Assembly (NCBI GenBank): GCA_037954665.1 | Contig: JBBMOL010000249.1 | Coordinates: 434,001 to 498,000 of the forward strand | Source: Laguncularia racemosa | Lineage: Eukaryota > Streptophyta > Magnoliopsida > Myrtales > Combretaceae | Direction of reading: 5' to 3' | DNA: 64,000 bases | Shown: piece after piece, positions 1 to 11,399 of the stretch | How positions within the stretch are numbered: position 1 is the stretch's first letter | How the letters are laid out: the number at the start of each line of letters is the position of its first letter | The notes under the pieces: generated by a model | The model's database searches: none | The model's input: the letters and a program-made list of their open reading frames with translations, nothing else | What the model was told of the DNA's origin: nothing | Translations under genes and position numbers: made by a program

Positions 1-2212
1 ATTTTATATGTTATATCAAAACTTCAATTTTCTCCTAGATAATAGCATAGGGAAGAATTATAAAGTAAGAAAGAAAAACTTTGACATTTATAACTTTATT
101 AAGGTCTTCTTCTTCTTCTTATTATTATTTTATTTTAATGGATCTAGTGCTCATGACCACTAATAAAGCAAGATACACATATGATGTATAAGTTACGAGT
201 ACCTTATACTGACAAGAATCTATGTTAATGTTAAGGAAGACCAACTTTAAACATAACCCAGATATTTCTTGGAAAGTATGGTTTGTAAGTAAGATATCAA
301 ATTAATTAGGTTTCTTATTATTACTATTATTATTATTATTGACTATCTATAATATGGTATGCTTATGATAGATTTTTTTGACACTGGTGATTAGTTCTTA
401 ATACGATTAGTTTTACCGATATTTATGACTTTGATTCTTTTTATAGATTTTTCTAATTAGCATATAGGACTTGTTTTCAAAATAGAATAAATATATATAT
501 TGTATATATGGCTTTTGTTCATATAAGTCATTTTTATATGTCCATTTTCTTTTTTATTTTTTATTCGTTTTTTTGCAATAGTTTTACAATTATTATGTGA
601 GATAGCATATGATTAAAAATTGTTGTAAAACAATAAAATAAAACATACCTTACACGGAACGTAGAAAGCGATGCTGCTGCATTCGCTAATAAAATCTAGC
701 ATTGTTCACTCATTTCCTTATATTGGTTTAAAAGAAATAAGCCAAAATGTGCATTGAGAATAAGACTAAATGTCATTGATGACCGGGTAAGGCTGAAATA
801 GATAAGAAAATAGGAAAAAATAGAAGCAAGGGAATAACCGGATTAGTCAATAATCAATGAATGAAGATTCCATTTTCCAGTAATACATGACAAATTAAAT
901 ATAGCCCTTATACCAACTTTTTTATTTGAAATAAAGCTTATTTTATAATTCATAAATTATAAATATATTTTCTTATATTTATTTCATATATGATTAGTTT
1001 TATATGTATAAAATATAACACTCAAACCTCCATGTTTTCTAAAATTATGCTTTTAAACTCTATATTATTATAAAATTATATAGGGATTTAACACTTGTTA
1101 ATTGGGTAAGCTTTATTCTTCTAGGAGTAATGATGGTACCTTTTATATAAAATATTTTGACACTTTGCCAGATATAATTGTCTATTTAGTTGGTTTCCGA
1201 ATCCTCAACTCTTTGTTCGTCAATCCATTTATATCAATTCATTTGATTGATATAATATTTTTTTTTTTTGTAAAATTCATCTTTTTCAGCCAAAAAAAAA
1301 AAGAAAAAGAAAAGAAAAGAAGGTTCTGTTTTATTTCTTATCTCTAGATAAAATAATAAAACTACTAAAAATTACATAAAATTAAAAGTAAAATGGTAAT
1401 ATAAGAATTTTAAAGTATTACTTTTTAATGATTTATAGGTTTAATCACTTTAAAAAATAGAAAGAATAAACAAATGTAAAATAAACATAGAAATATGTAT
1501 TTGTAGTCCAACCTTTATAATCGAGAGACCGGTAGCCAATTACTTATCCATGCATTAGTTTTTTAAAATGGTGATATGACATGAATGGGCTGCAGATAAA
1601 AACACATCATTTAGGAAGTGATATTTTAGCGTGGATGGACAGAGCAGGCCGAGGATGGGCATGGGAATAATTTGCTTGTGTTTGCTTTTTTATCGGTGGG
1701 AAACGGTACACGATGCCTTTCGATTCCAAAAGAAAATAGATGCTTTGATTAGGTTAAATAGCATAAATTCCATCTGATGATGACGATATAAATAGGATTT
1801 CTTTCTATAGAAAAAAAGAAAAACGATAATCATATGCACAAATTAGCTCCTTAAATTTTGAAGAAAATATAAATTAGCTCTAACTCTATAAATTTTCAAT
1901 TGATTTTATCCATCTTACAAGACGATTTGAAGAAGATTGTCTTCTATTGGGAGAAGAAAAAAAAAAAAAAGTTAGCTGAGATTTTTATGGAATTCATAGG
2001 CTATACTGTAATCATTTCTTCTCCCGTTAAACCCTGTAAATCTATTTTGCAATTCTTTTTAAAACTTAATTGACATCATCACAACACACGGTTCATTTTA
2101 GCCTTTTTTTTTTTTTTTTTTCACTGAGTAAGGAATTCATTTGCACAATCTGAAGTTTAAGCTTTTAATTACATGTTCCAAAGGTTTCCACTCTATTAGG
2201 CCAACAAAGATT
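1..2212. other. AT-rich intergenic DNA, no gene recognised
   Basis: No open reading frame here resembles a known protein; the longest is low-complexity translation from a TTG. The stretch holds short TTC and TTA microsatellites near 104-130 and 310-340, and poly(A)/poly(T) runs near 1255-1310, 1955-1970 and 2105-2125. No LTR ends or tRNA-like primer sites were seen. Confidence 0.6.
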
Positions 2213-2298
2213 AGTATGTACAAATTAGTAGGTAATAGCTCATCATAACCTAGCTTTTAAAGGGTTGTTAGCAGCTATATATTGTTTTATGGGAAGAG
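2213..2298 (+). repeat. 86-bp tandem repeat, unit 1
   Basis: Starts AGTATGTAC and ends near GGGAAGAG. Two further units of the same 86-bp length lie at 6921-7006 and 7007-7092, so before the copia insertion the three formed one direct array. The units differ at a handful of positions. Confidence 0.85.
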
Positions 2299-2303
2299 AG
2301 TAT

Positions 2304-2559
2304 TGTTAAGATATAACATACACCATCACCCATCATTTATTCTTGCATGTGTATAATTAGCATTTAGTTTTGTTGTTACTGTTTTGTCCTTGTATAAATA
2401 CAGGAGTTTACAACAAACTTAACTAACCAAAAATACAAAAACAAACTTTTATCACTCAAAACCCTCTCTATACATCTTTAGTTCTCTCGATTGTTCTTCT
2501 TCAACATTAAGGATAGATTTTGATTTGTAGCTTTGTTATCAAGATTTGATTTCTTCACA
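2304..2559 (+). repeat. Copia 5' LTR
   Basis: 256 bp, starts TG and ends CA, preceded by AGTAT. Matches 6666-6920 over its full length. Confidence 0.95.
2393..2400 (+). promoter_or_regulatory. TATA box of copia LTR
   Basis: TATAAATA about 90 bp into the LTR. The 3' LTR carries TATAAATA at the matching place. Position fits the U3/R promoter of a short copia LTR. Confidence 0.6.
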
Positions 2560-2571
2560 TGGTATTAGAGA
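2560..2571 (+). other. Copia primer-binding site (tRNA-iMet type)
   Basis: TGGTATTAGAGA directly follows the 5' LTR. It resembles the usual plant initiator-Met site TGGTATCAGAGC with a C-to-T change and a changed end. Confidence 0.8.
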
Positions 2572-2670
2572 ACAGTTAGTTAGTAATATCATACATCTTT
2601 CTTTTGATTCAATCTTATTGGCTATTGCTTATGAAGTTGTTGCTTCAACTGTGATATTTGTCTTTACAAG

Positions 2671-3720
2671 ATGAATTTGATGTTAGGGTTTGGTGATTCC
2701 TTTTATTTAGCAAACTCTAAAAATCCTGGATCTTTGATCACAAACATTCAATTCAATGGTATGAATTTTCTTAGTTTGAGTTGTTTCATCAAATTAGCCT
2801 TAGGTGCTAAATCTAAACTTGGCTTCATCATGATCCAATGTTAGATCTTAAATACAATGAATAAAGACATAGCTAAGGGATTTATGTACACAAACTCTGC
2901 TAAAGAACTTTGGGATGAGTTGGTTGATCAATATGGTCAAATTAATGGACCACTTTTGTATTAAATTAAAAACGAGATAGTGAATATGTGTCAAGCGAAT
3001 ATGAATGTGATTGGATATTATAATAAAATGAAAAGATTATGGGATGATTTAAGTAGTGTAATTGTTGCTCTAACTTGTTCTTGTGGTGCAATGAATGGTT
3101 GTTCATGTGACTTAACAGGTCGTGCTATTGAAATTGAAAGTCTGAGTAGATTAATACAATTCCTTATGGGTTTAAATGACTCGTATGAACATGTGCGAAG
3201 CCATATATTGTCTCTTAATCCTTTGCCTACATTAAGTAAAGCCTATTATTTGATTCATCAATTGAAGAAGCAAAAATAGATTTTAAGACAATTAAGTTTA
3301 CATGAAGATATTTCTACTTGTGCTGTGCGTTCTTAGCAGAAGGCTGATGAAGGAAGAGATATCAAGAAGTTTAAAGGAAAGAATTTCAAATTGACATGTT
3401 CATATTGAAAAAGATTAAGACATCATGTAGATAATTGTCTTGAACTTGTAGGCTATCCTGATTGGTATAAAGGGAATAGAGATAAGAAAAATTCAAGGAT
3501 GGTTGCACATGTTGTTGGAACAAGTTCATTTGATTCATGCAATACTGATGAGGTTCTTGTTTCACAAATTTTTGAGTAGGTTATGAAAGCACTGAAATCT
3601 ACATCTAAACAAGAGGTAGAGTTGAGCCATGAACTGAATTTTGCAGGTCATTTAGATTCTTCTTTTATTGAATCATCTTTTATTGGTTCATGTTTTACTC
3701 ATGATAATGCTTTGTCTAAT
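2671..3720 (+). pseudogene. gag: Copia gag (UBN2 type), broken
   Basis: The reading frame begins at ATG 2671 and runs with several in-frame stops to about 3590. It shows the plant copia capsid pattern: an N-terminal part around the phrase LWDELVDQYGQ, a middle with GYYNKMKRLWDDL, then LSRLIQFLMGLNDSYEHVRS. A degenerate CCHC knuckle region follows near 3395-3470, ending in the typical VGYPDWYKG. The longest open stretch is 2980-3279 (99 codons). Stops are mostly TAG or TAA where glutamine would be expected, which looks like cytosine deamination of a silenced copy. The product would have been the capsid protein of the copia particle. Confidence 0.85.
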
Positions 3721-6640
3721 TAAATAGTTGATACAAGTGCCTCAGATCACATATCTCCTTTTAAATACCTTTTTATTGACATACATATCTTGACACAACC
3801 AATTAAAATCAAATTACCTGATGGAACTATCGAATTAGTTCATGAAAGGGGAAACATACGCATCAATAAAGACATTGTCTTATACAATATACTTTTAGTT
3901 CTAGAATTTCATCATAATCTTTTTTCCATTAACAAAATACTTGTGAATAGAAAACTAATAGTCACCTTTACTTCCAAACTTGTTTAATACAGGACTCGAC
4001 CATTAGCATTACCATTGCTGAAGCTGATGCAAAGAATGGGTTATACATATTGAAGTTCGATTGTCTTCCAACTTGTCTTCTGATTGTTTCTTGTATTGAA
4101 AACATTGTTGTTGATTCTAACAAATATACTTTTGTTGTTAGTTCAGAATTGTCACTTGATGTTTTACATAATAGACTTAGGCATCCATCTCTATTCAAGA
4201 TGAAACGTTTGTTTCCTTTTGTCATAAACCTTTTGTTTCTGATACATGCTGTCAATCCAAAATACATACACTTCCTTTTAATTATAGCTCATCTCTCTTT
4301 GCTCATAAATTTGATTTGATACATATCGATTTGTGGGGACCATATGGTGTTAATTCTCTTTGTGGAGCATAATTTTTTCTTACCATTGTTGAAGATAAAA
4401 CTAGATGTACATGGACTTATCTACTTCAATACAAGTCCTAAGCAGTGAATGCTTCGTCCACATTTTTGTTCTATGTGAAGAATCATTTTCAAGTGATGCC
4501 TAAATATGTTAGAAGTGATAAATGGTAGTGAGTTTTTGTCAAAAGAATGTCAAAGCCTATTCCATAATCATGGAATTGTACATCAAAGGATAACAACTTA
4601 TAAACAAAATGGGATAGTTGAAAGGAAGCATAGAAGTCTTCTAGACACAACAAGAGCTATTAGAATACATGCAAATTTGCCTAAAGAATTTTGGGGCGAA
4701 TGTGTCTTAGCTGCAACAACTTTGATTAATAGGATGCTTATGGAAAAATTACTTTGGAAGTCACCCTTTGAGATTCTTTTTGACAAAGTTCCCAATTATC
4801 AAGGCTTAAAAACAATTGGTTACTTGTGTTATGCACCAATTTTGGATAAGTCCAATGATAAGTTTAATGTCACATTCTACTAATGTTTCTTTTCCATCAA
4901 TAGAGACAATTTCAAATCAACCTATTGTTAATTCTCATTCACCACCTTCTTCTGCTGTTCCTTCTCATACTTCCTCTAGAATTCATAATAAACCAGCTTG
5001 GTTAAAGGACTTTGTGCATAGCATTAATTCTATTGCATCAGCACAGCATCCCCTTTTATCTACTTCTCGTTATCCACTTTTACATGATCACATGTTTGAC
5101 CATTATCCACATGACTATGTTGTATCCTTGGCACATGTATTAGCTATTTAAGGGCCTCAGAATTATCATGAAGCAAAACATGATTCTCAATGGATAGAGG
5201 CAATGAGTAAAGAAATGATGGCTCTAGAATAAAACAAAACATGGGAGATTGTACCTTTACCTAAGGGTAAGAAACCTATTGGTTCTTAATGGGTTTATAA
5301 AATAAAATATAAATTAGATGGAATTATAGAAAGATACAAAGCTCGATTGGTAGCTAAAGGGTATAATCAAGTTGAAGGAGTTGATTATATACACACCTTT
5401 TCTCCTGTTGCAAAGTTGTTCACAATTCGAGTACCGTTGGCTATTTCTGCTGTAAATAATTGGCATGTTCAAAAGGCTAGATGCTAACAATGCCTGCTTA
5501 CATGGATCCATTGATGAAGAAATATATGTGCATCCTCCTGATGGATATAGTTCGGCACCTCTAGGACATGTTTGCAAACTCATTCGCTCTTTATATGGGT
5601 TAAAGCAAGCTTCTCGTCAATGGAATCAATAGTTTACCCATTTTATTACTTCTCTTGGTTTTTCCCAATCCAAGAATGATTATTCCTTATTTACTCAAAT
5701 GAATGGTAATGATTTTACAACTATTGTTGTGTATGTTGATGATGTTCTTATTACTGGAAGTTCACTTACTGCTATTAAGGATGTTAAGAGTAGCCTTCAT
5801 GATGCATAAACTATAAGAGATCTTGGTGTTGTTTGTTTCTTTTTGGGCATTGAAATTTGTCGTACTTCACAAGGTTTTTACTTAAATCAAATGAAAATTT
5901 TGCAAGATATCTTGAAGGATTTTGGGATGACTGGCTGTAAACCTGCTAAAGTTCCTTTTCAACATGGTTTTCGTCTAGATAACACTTCTGGAAAAATCCT
6001 TTTTGATGTTGCGATGTATCGATGGATCATTGGACTCCTTTTATATTTGATTATCACCAGGCCGGACATTTCTTTTGCTGTTCAACAGTTAAGTCAATTT
6101 GTTACTTAACCACGAACTATGCATATGCAAGCTATTCATCATTTGCTTAAATACTTGAAAGGTTCATTTGATAGAGGATTATTCTACTCCATGCGTTCTT
6201 CTTTAACATTAGATGCTTACACTGATACTGATTGGGGTGCTAGCACACTTGATCGAAAATCAATTACAGGATATTGCATGTTTTTAGGTTCATCCTTGAT
6301 TTCTTGGAAGACTAAAAAATAGGCAACTGTCTCTACCTCCTCTATAGAAGTCGAGTATAGAAGTATGGCATTTGGTACAAAAGAACTTCTTTGGCTTTTT
6401 CATTTGTTGCAAGATTTTCGTATAGTTGTTTCACTTCCGATTATTTTGCATACAGATAATCGTTCAACACAATTGATAGTAGAGAATCCTTGTTTACATG
6501 GTCGAACTAAACACTTGAATGTTGATATACATTTCACCAGAGATCAATTGCAATGCGGGTTTCTTCAAATTTAGCATGTTGGATCTCGTTTTCAACTTGT
6601 AGATCTCTTCACAAAGGCACTTGATGCTACTTAACTTCAT
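3721..6640 (+). pseudogene. pol: Copia pol: protease, integrase, RT, RNase H, broken
   Basis: Remnant of the copia polyprotein. Protease: VDTSASDHI near 3727 (the usual DTGAS with G changed to S). Gag-pre-integrase: LHNRLRHPSLFKM near 4160. Integrase: HIDLWG near 4325, an acidic residue in GSEFLS after a one-base insertion near 4520, and NGIVERKH near 4610. Reverse transcriptase: YKARLVAKGYNQ near 5335 and the active-site YVDDVL near 5730. RNase H: DAYTDTDWG near 6212, SSIEVEYRSMA near 6340, and the C-terminal LVDLFTKALD near 6597. At least eight in-frame stops, two or more frameshifts and a deletion of the integrase C-terminus make it non-functional. Confidence 0.9.
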
Positions 6641-6665
6641 TTTTTATTATCCAAGTTGGAATTAG

Positions 6666-6920
6666 TGTTAAGATATAAATACATCATCACAAATCATTTA
6701 TTCATGCACGTGTATAGTTAGCATTTAGTTTTTGTTATTGTTGTTTTGTCTTTGTATAAATATAGGAGTTTACAACAGACTTAACAAACCAAAAATACAA
6801 AAACAAACTTTTATCACTCAAAACTCTCTCATACATCGTTAGTTCTCTTGGTTGTTCTTCTTCAAGATCAAGGATAAATTTTGATTTGTAGCTCTTTCAT
6901 CAAGATTTGATTTCTTCACA
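6666..6920 (+). repeat. Copia 3' LTR
   Basis: 255 bp, begins TGTTAAG and ends TTCACA, followed by the AGTAT target duplication. A weak purine stretch precedes it at 6654-6665. Confidence 0.95.
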
Positions 6921-7092
6921 AGTATATACTAGTTATCAGGTAATAGCTCATCATATCTTAGCTTATAATGGGTTGTTAGAAGCTATATATTGTTTTATGG
7001 GAAGGGAGTATGTACTAGTTATCAGGTAATAGCTCATCATATCCTAGCTTTTAGTGGGTTGTTAGCAACTATATATCGTTCTATGGGAAGTG
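6921..7092 (+). repeat. 86-bp tandem repeat, units 2 and 3
   Basis: Two head-to-tail copies (6921-7006 and 7007-7092) of the unit seen at 2213-2298. Each begins AGTAT and contains TCAGGTAATAGCTCATCAT. The first five bases of unit 2 double as the right-hand target duplication of the copia element. Confidence 0.85.
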
Positions 7093-7564
7093 GCGACGGA
7101 TCTATTCATCTTAGTTAAATAAAGGGTGCAGAGAGTGAATTCTATAAACTATGAGACTAAGGTTCTACTATAATCTCTATGAATTCTTTCTTCTCTTTAA
7201 GAGAGATATTCCCTTGGAGAAAAATCAATATTTCACACCAAATTAGGCCATTAGTGAAGTTACAAGAAATTTTAATTTAGATAGGATACTTTTTAAAATC
7301 AAACATGAAATACAAATAAAAGAGTTACCTTCAAACATATCTTATAAGATATTAGATTTTTCATCTATTAAAAAAAATCATATAATATAGGATAAATTGC
7401 AAATATACATCTTTATATTGTTCTTCTATGTGCAACTTTTTATATTTAAAATTAAGTATTTAAATCCTAGAATAATTACAAATGTGCTTGGAGATCCTTA
7501 TGTGAGCATTTTATTGTTGGAAAAAACTAAAATAAAAAATGGAAAACATGAAATATAAAAGGAT
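7093..7564. other. Unassigned spacer
   Basis: AT-rich. No coding sequence, LTR end or repeat recognised. Forms the left flank of the first Tat element. Confidence 0.5.
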
Positions 7565-9009
7565 TGTCGAGTCTAATTTTTGAATTCCAATTCCTAATCC
7601 GATCTAGACTAAACCCTATGCTCATCTAATGTAGATCCTCGACTTGAGTTAGGAATTTTGTTTGATTTTTGGAGTCGCCACCCAACTATTGTCGGGAAAT
7701 ATTGAATTAAGACTAAAGGAGCGGATTAGTCTTAATTTGGACCACTAATCGTCGTTATTTCCTCTTCTCATTTTTGTGAAAAGAGGAAAAGGAAAACCAG
7801 AGTTTCTAAATCCGGAGGCTAACCTATTAAAACCTTACGGTTACCACCTAATCTCCTAAAATTGTTCCTATCTAGAAATGTCTTTTATTTTGTTTCTGTT
7901 GCTTATTATTGTGTTTTTGAATTATTTCAAGAAAATGATTTTTCATTCATTTTATGGGTTGCCCCAAATGGATGCTTACGTACCTGCTATTCAAGATCAA
8001 ACAAGCCGTAGTTCGCTTTTCCTGAAAAGATTTAGTGTGTTTGTGAATTTTAATTTTTGAAATCTCTTTCGATTTATGTTTTTATCATTTTTGGGATTTT
8101 TTCTAAAAAATCTAAGCCTAAGCTTTAATCTGATTTTTTGAAAATGATTTTTAGGAAAAACATCAATTTTGGATTTATTTGAAGAAAATGATTTTTCTAA
8201 GTGATAAAACTTATTTTTTTCTATTTTAATAAATTTTTATGCTTTTTTATGATTTTTCTGTTTTTTTTATAATTTTATGATTTTTATTATTCTTCTACTA
8301 TTTCTTTTTATAATTTTTCTAAGTTTTCATGATTTTTATAGTTTTTTATTATTTTTTATGATTTTTATTGATTTTTATAATTTTTGTGAATTTTTGTTAA
8401 AAATTTTTATCATAAACTATTATCTATCCTATTTTGAAATCTAAAGTTCTATTATTATTTTCCTAATATTTATATTGTTTATCTACATTTTTATTATTTA
8501 TTATTATTTTTATTTTATATTTTTCATTATTTTTCTACATTATTAAATCCTAAAAAAAAATCTAATTTCTAACATTTTCCTATTTATTGAAAATAAAACA
8601 TAAATAAATAAATAAAAAACAAATTAATAAATAAATAAATAAATAATAAATCAAATCGGAATAAAGATAAATAAACAAAATAAATAAATAAATTGGAAAA
8701 ATCCGGAAAATCCGACTTAGTTGGATCCGGGTCGGATCGGGTTGGGTTGGATCGGTCAGACACGGTGGCGGAGGGTGCTCGTTCGCGGTGTTCCAGCGGC
8801 CTTTTGCAACGGGTGAGGTGTCGAATCCTAGCTTCTCGGGGGTGGTGAATCCAATGGTGGTGGTGGTTCGCTCTCAGAACGTCTCCTGGTGGTGGTTCAG
8901 CGTCGGTCGGTGATCGCGGTTTTGGGTTTCTTCCGATGCTCTCCGATTTGCTCTCTTTTCTCACTTTCTCTCAATTGTGATCCGTCATTTGGCTTCCTCC
9001 ACTCCTCCT

Positions 9010-9018
9010 CTATTTATA
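9010..9018 (-). promoter_or_regulatory. TATA box of Tat LTR
   Basis: TATAAATAG on the minus strand, about 670 bp from the LTR start, just before the GC-rich presumed leader. The second Tat LTR has a mutated form near 39900. Confidence 0.55.
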
Positions 9019-9360
9019 GGCATTTGAAACTAAGATGGATAAGCTCGGATTTCCACTAATCGAAGCAAATCGGATCGACGGTTAAATAAACCAACTCCGA
9101 TTCGTGTAAATCCTTTGATTTGTTGAGATTTGATTCCAATTGGATGATGTTTATCTCAATTATGTTGAAGATCTATTGGATTTGTACAAAAAATCGAATC
9201 GAAACGGCCGAAATTCGAATTTTTCCTTCACCGGTGATCTTGGACCCGAGGTAGAAGACGATCACATGCCCGGCGCATGCGTTCCCTCCAGCCAATTAGA
9301 GGCTGCCACGTGTCCTGGATAAGTAAGAAAAACACAAAACGCGGAAATTGCTTCCCCCGC

Positions 9361-9426
9361 GTTTCGAACCTGCGACCGAGCCCTCCTGCGCGCGCCTTAG
9401 ACCATGGTCCGGACCAGCCGGGTTAA
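9361..9426 (-). other. tRNA-like (A-box/B-box) segment inside Tat LTR
   Basis: On the minus strand TTAACCCGGCTGGT (9413-9426) resembles a tRNA A-box, and GGTTCGAAAC (9361-9370) resembles a B-box, about 42 bases apart. The second Tat LTR has TAGCCCAGCTAGT and GGGTTCGAAATG at the equivalent place. It may be a captured tRNA or SINE head, or chance conserved by descent. No full cloverleaf was established. Confidence 0.4.
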
Positions 9427-9687
9427 CCCATTTTCCCAATTTTTCTAATTTCGCAAATTGCATATATGCAATGCGATTTTTTTACTTTTTTGTATTTTTT
9501 GAAATTTCAAAAATTTATAAAAATTATTTATTGCTTATTATTGCCATTTCTGAAATCATTTTTCAAAATTGATGTGTTTTCCTATTTATTTTTATTTTTT
9601 TGAATATTTTTATTATTTATGCTAAATTAGGAAAAAAATTGGAAATTGATTATTATTCATTCCTAGGGCAAAAATGGGGTGTTTACA

Positions 9688-9702
9688 GTTGCCTCTCTTT
9701 GT
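9688..9702 (-). other. Tat element 1 polypurine tract
   Basis: Minus strand AAAGAGAGGCAAC directly precedes the 3' LTR start TGTAAACACC. The matching site in the second Tat element is at 40590-40602. Confidence 0.75.
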
Positions 9703-10019
9703 GGTAAAGTTTGAAAAACTTAACTATAAAGACAAGAAAGACGCCATTTTTGGCCTCTTAAATAGATAACGCGTTGGTTTGGCTGGTTACTTGGAATTTG
9801 TTTTTGGTAGGAAAATGCTCCAAGAGCTAATAATCCAATGATTTAAGATGGTCCTAATAATTTAGAGTAATGTTCCCTCCCCAAAAAGTGCTCTATGGGC
9901 TGACTAATTGGCGATAGGAAACACCTCAAGCATTGTGTGGAAGAAATGATGATAGGAAGTGTCTTATCAGACTAGCAACCTTGGAAGGAAAATTTACTTA
10001 GGAAGTGCCCTTATGAGCT

Positions 10020-10870
10020 GGCTACCTGTCAACAGAAGCGTCTGGTTAGACTAGTAACTGTTTGGAAGAATATTTCCGAAAAGTGCCCCAAGAGCTGACT
10101 AATTGGGAGAGCCTAGGAAAGTGCCCCTCATGGGTTGACTAACCTTTGATAAAATGCCTCAAAAAGTGCCCCCTATGGGCTAACCTTGAGATAGATTTTT
10201 TAGGAAAGTGCCCATCTTGGGCTGACTAACCTATGATAGAGTATCTCAAAAAGTGCCCTTATGAGCTGACCTTGAGAACGGATTTTTAGGAAAGTGCCCA
10301 TCTTGGGCTGACTAACCTATGATAGAATTGTCTCAAAAAGTGCCCTTATGAGCTGACCTTGAGAACGAATTTTTAGGAAAGTGCTAGGCTGACTAACCTA
10401 TGATAGAATTGTCTCAAAAAGTGCCCTTATGAGCTGACCTTGAGAACGGATTTTTAAGAAAGTGCCCATCTTGGGCTGACTAACCTATGATAAAGTTGTT
10501 TCAAAAAGTGCCCTTATGAGCTGACCTTGAGAACAACTTTTTAGGAAAGTGCCCATCTTGGGCTGACTAACCCATGATAAAGTTGTCTCAAAAAGTGCCC
10601 TTATGAGCTAACCTTGAGAACAACTTTTTAGGAAAGTGCCCATCTTGGGCTGACTAACCTATGATAAAGTTGTCTCAAAAGGTACCCTTATGAGCTGACC
10701 TTGAGAACAACTTTTTAGGAAAGTGCCCATCTTGGGCTGACTGACCTAAGATAAAATTGATATCTCAAAAAGGTGCCCCCTATGGGATAACCTTAAGAGA
10801 TTTAGGGAAGTGCCCCTTTTTGGGCTGACTACCCTATTAAAGGGAATGTTTAGACAAGTGCCCCACTATG
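10020..10870 (-). repeat. Tandem repeats in Tat 3' untranslated region
   Basis: About eight imperfect direct units of roughly 85-92 bp, each containing AGTGCCCATCTTGGGCTGAC and GTGCCCTTATGAGCTGACC. Looser copies extend left to about 9790. Tandem repeats between integrase and the 3' LTR are characteristic of Tat/Ogre elements. The corresponding array in element 2 is at 40720-41560. Confidence 0.85.
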
Positions 10871-11399
10871 AGCTGAGTCATCTTATGCTTCTGAATATGC
10901 TTTCTACTGACTGAGCTAAATGATGTGATGTCTTTCATGATATGATGATATTTATTTATTTTAATATGCTTGCCAATTTATCATGGATAGCAACCAAACA
11001 ACCGAACGTTTTGGGCTGGTTTGCTTCTGCTTCACTTCTTCTTATCTTGACACGGGGTTGAAAATCTTGATGTGCTTCCTTTCTGTATGCACATGGCTCT
11101 TTTGATGGTAATGTTATCCTACTAATGCACTAAGTTCTAATGCTCAAAAGTAGATGGAATTATGTCACCAAATATATTGAGATTCATTATCATTTCAGTG
11201 TTTATCTTTTATTGGTGAAGTGGTGGGTAATGTGTTTAGGAATATTTGTTGTGATGAGAATTGATTGGGATTATTGACCATTTAGGGATATTAACTTTGC
11301 TTGTAAAAAGTAAAAACTCGACTCAACGAAATTTGTATCGAACATTGGTTTTCATAAACATTGGCAAAATTTCAACTCCCTTACCTAAGGATAGTACAT
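10871..11399. other. Tat 1 non-coding 3' region
   Basis: Sequence between the tandem repeats and the integrase C-terminus, non-coding and AT-rich. Parts match 41570-42050 in element 2 (for example GAGATTCATTATCATTTCA). Confidence 0.6.

Larger units (their letters stand above)
2304..6920 (+). mobile_element. Decayed Ty1/copia LTR retrotransposon
   Basis: A complete but dead copia element. It has two LTRs of about 255 bp starting TGTTAAG and ending TTCACA, a primer site for initiator tRNA-Met, and gag, protease, integrase, reverse transcriptase and RNase H in copia order (integrase before RT). A 5-bp target duplication AGTAT lies at 2299-2303 and 6921-6925. By eye the LTRs match at roughly 90 percent, so the insertion is not recent. 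Many in-frame TAG/TAA codons and at least one frameshift abolish coding. A deletion between integrase and RT near 4860-4890 joins the integrase core directly to the spacer before RT. Lineage within copia was not assigned. Confidence 0.95.
7565..9687 (-). repeat. Tat element 1, 3' LTR
   Basis: 2123 bp. On the minus strand it starts TGTAAACACCCC and ends GACTCGACA. A second diverged copy lies at 38684-40589. It contains a very AT-rich part (8050-8700, with an AAAT microsatellite), a GC-rich part with the TATA box (8700-9340), a tRNA-like segment (9361-9426) and TGGCGACTCC (plus-strand positions 7671-7680). Confidence 0.88.

Noticed and set aside
1102..1347. 81-codon open frame in the left flank
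   Set aside because: Starts at TTG, low-complexity phenylalanine and lysine runs from T and A tracts; no protein-like pattern.
8584..8964. 126-codon frame with histidine and proline runs
   Set aside because: Lies inside the Tat LTR leader and ends in AAAT microsatellite translation; absent from the second Tat LTR.
9800..10870. Regular repeats with spacing near 89 bp, CRISPR-like at first glance
   Set aside because: Units are directly adjacent with no unique spacers, and lie in the 3' region of a plant Tat element.
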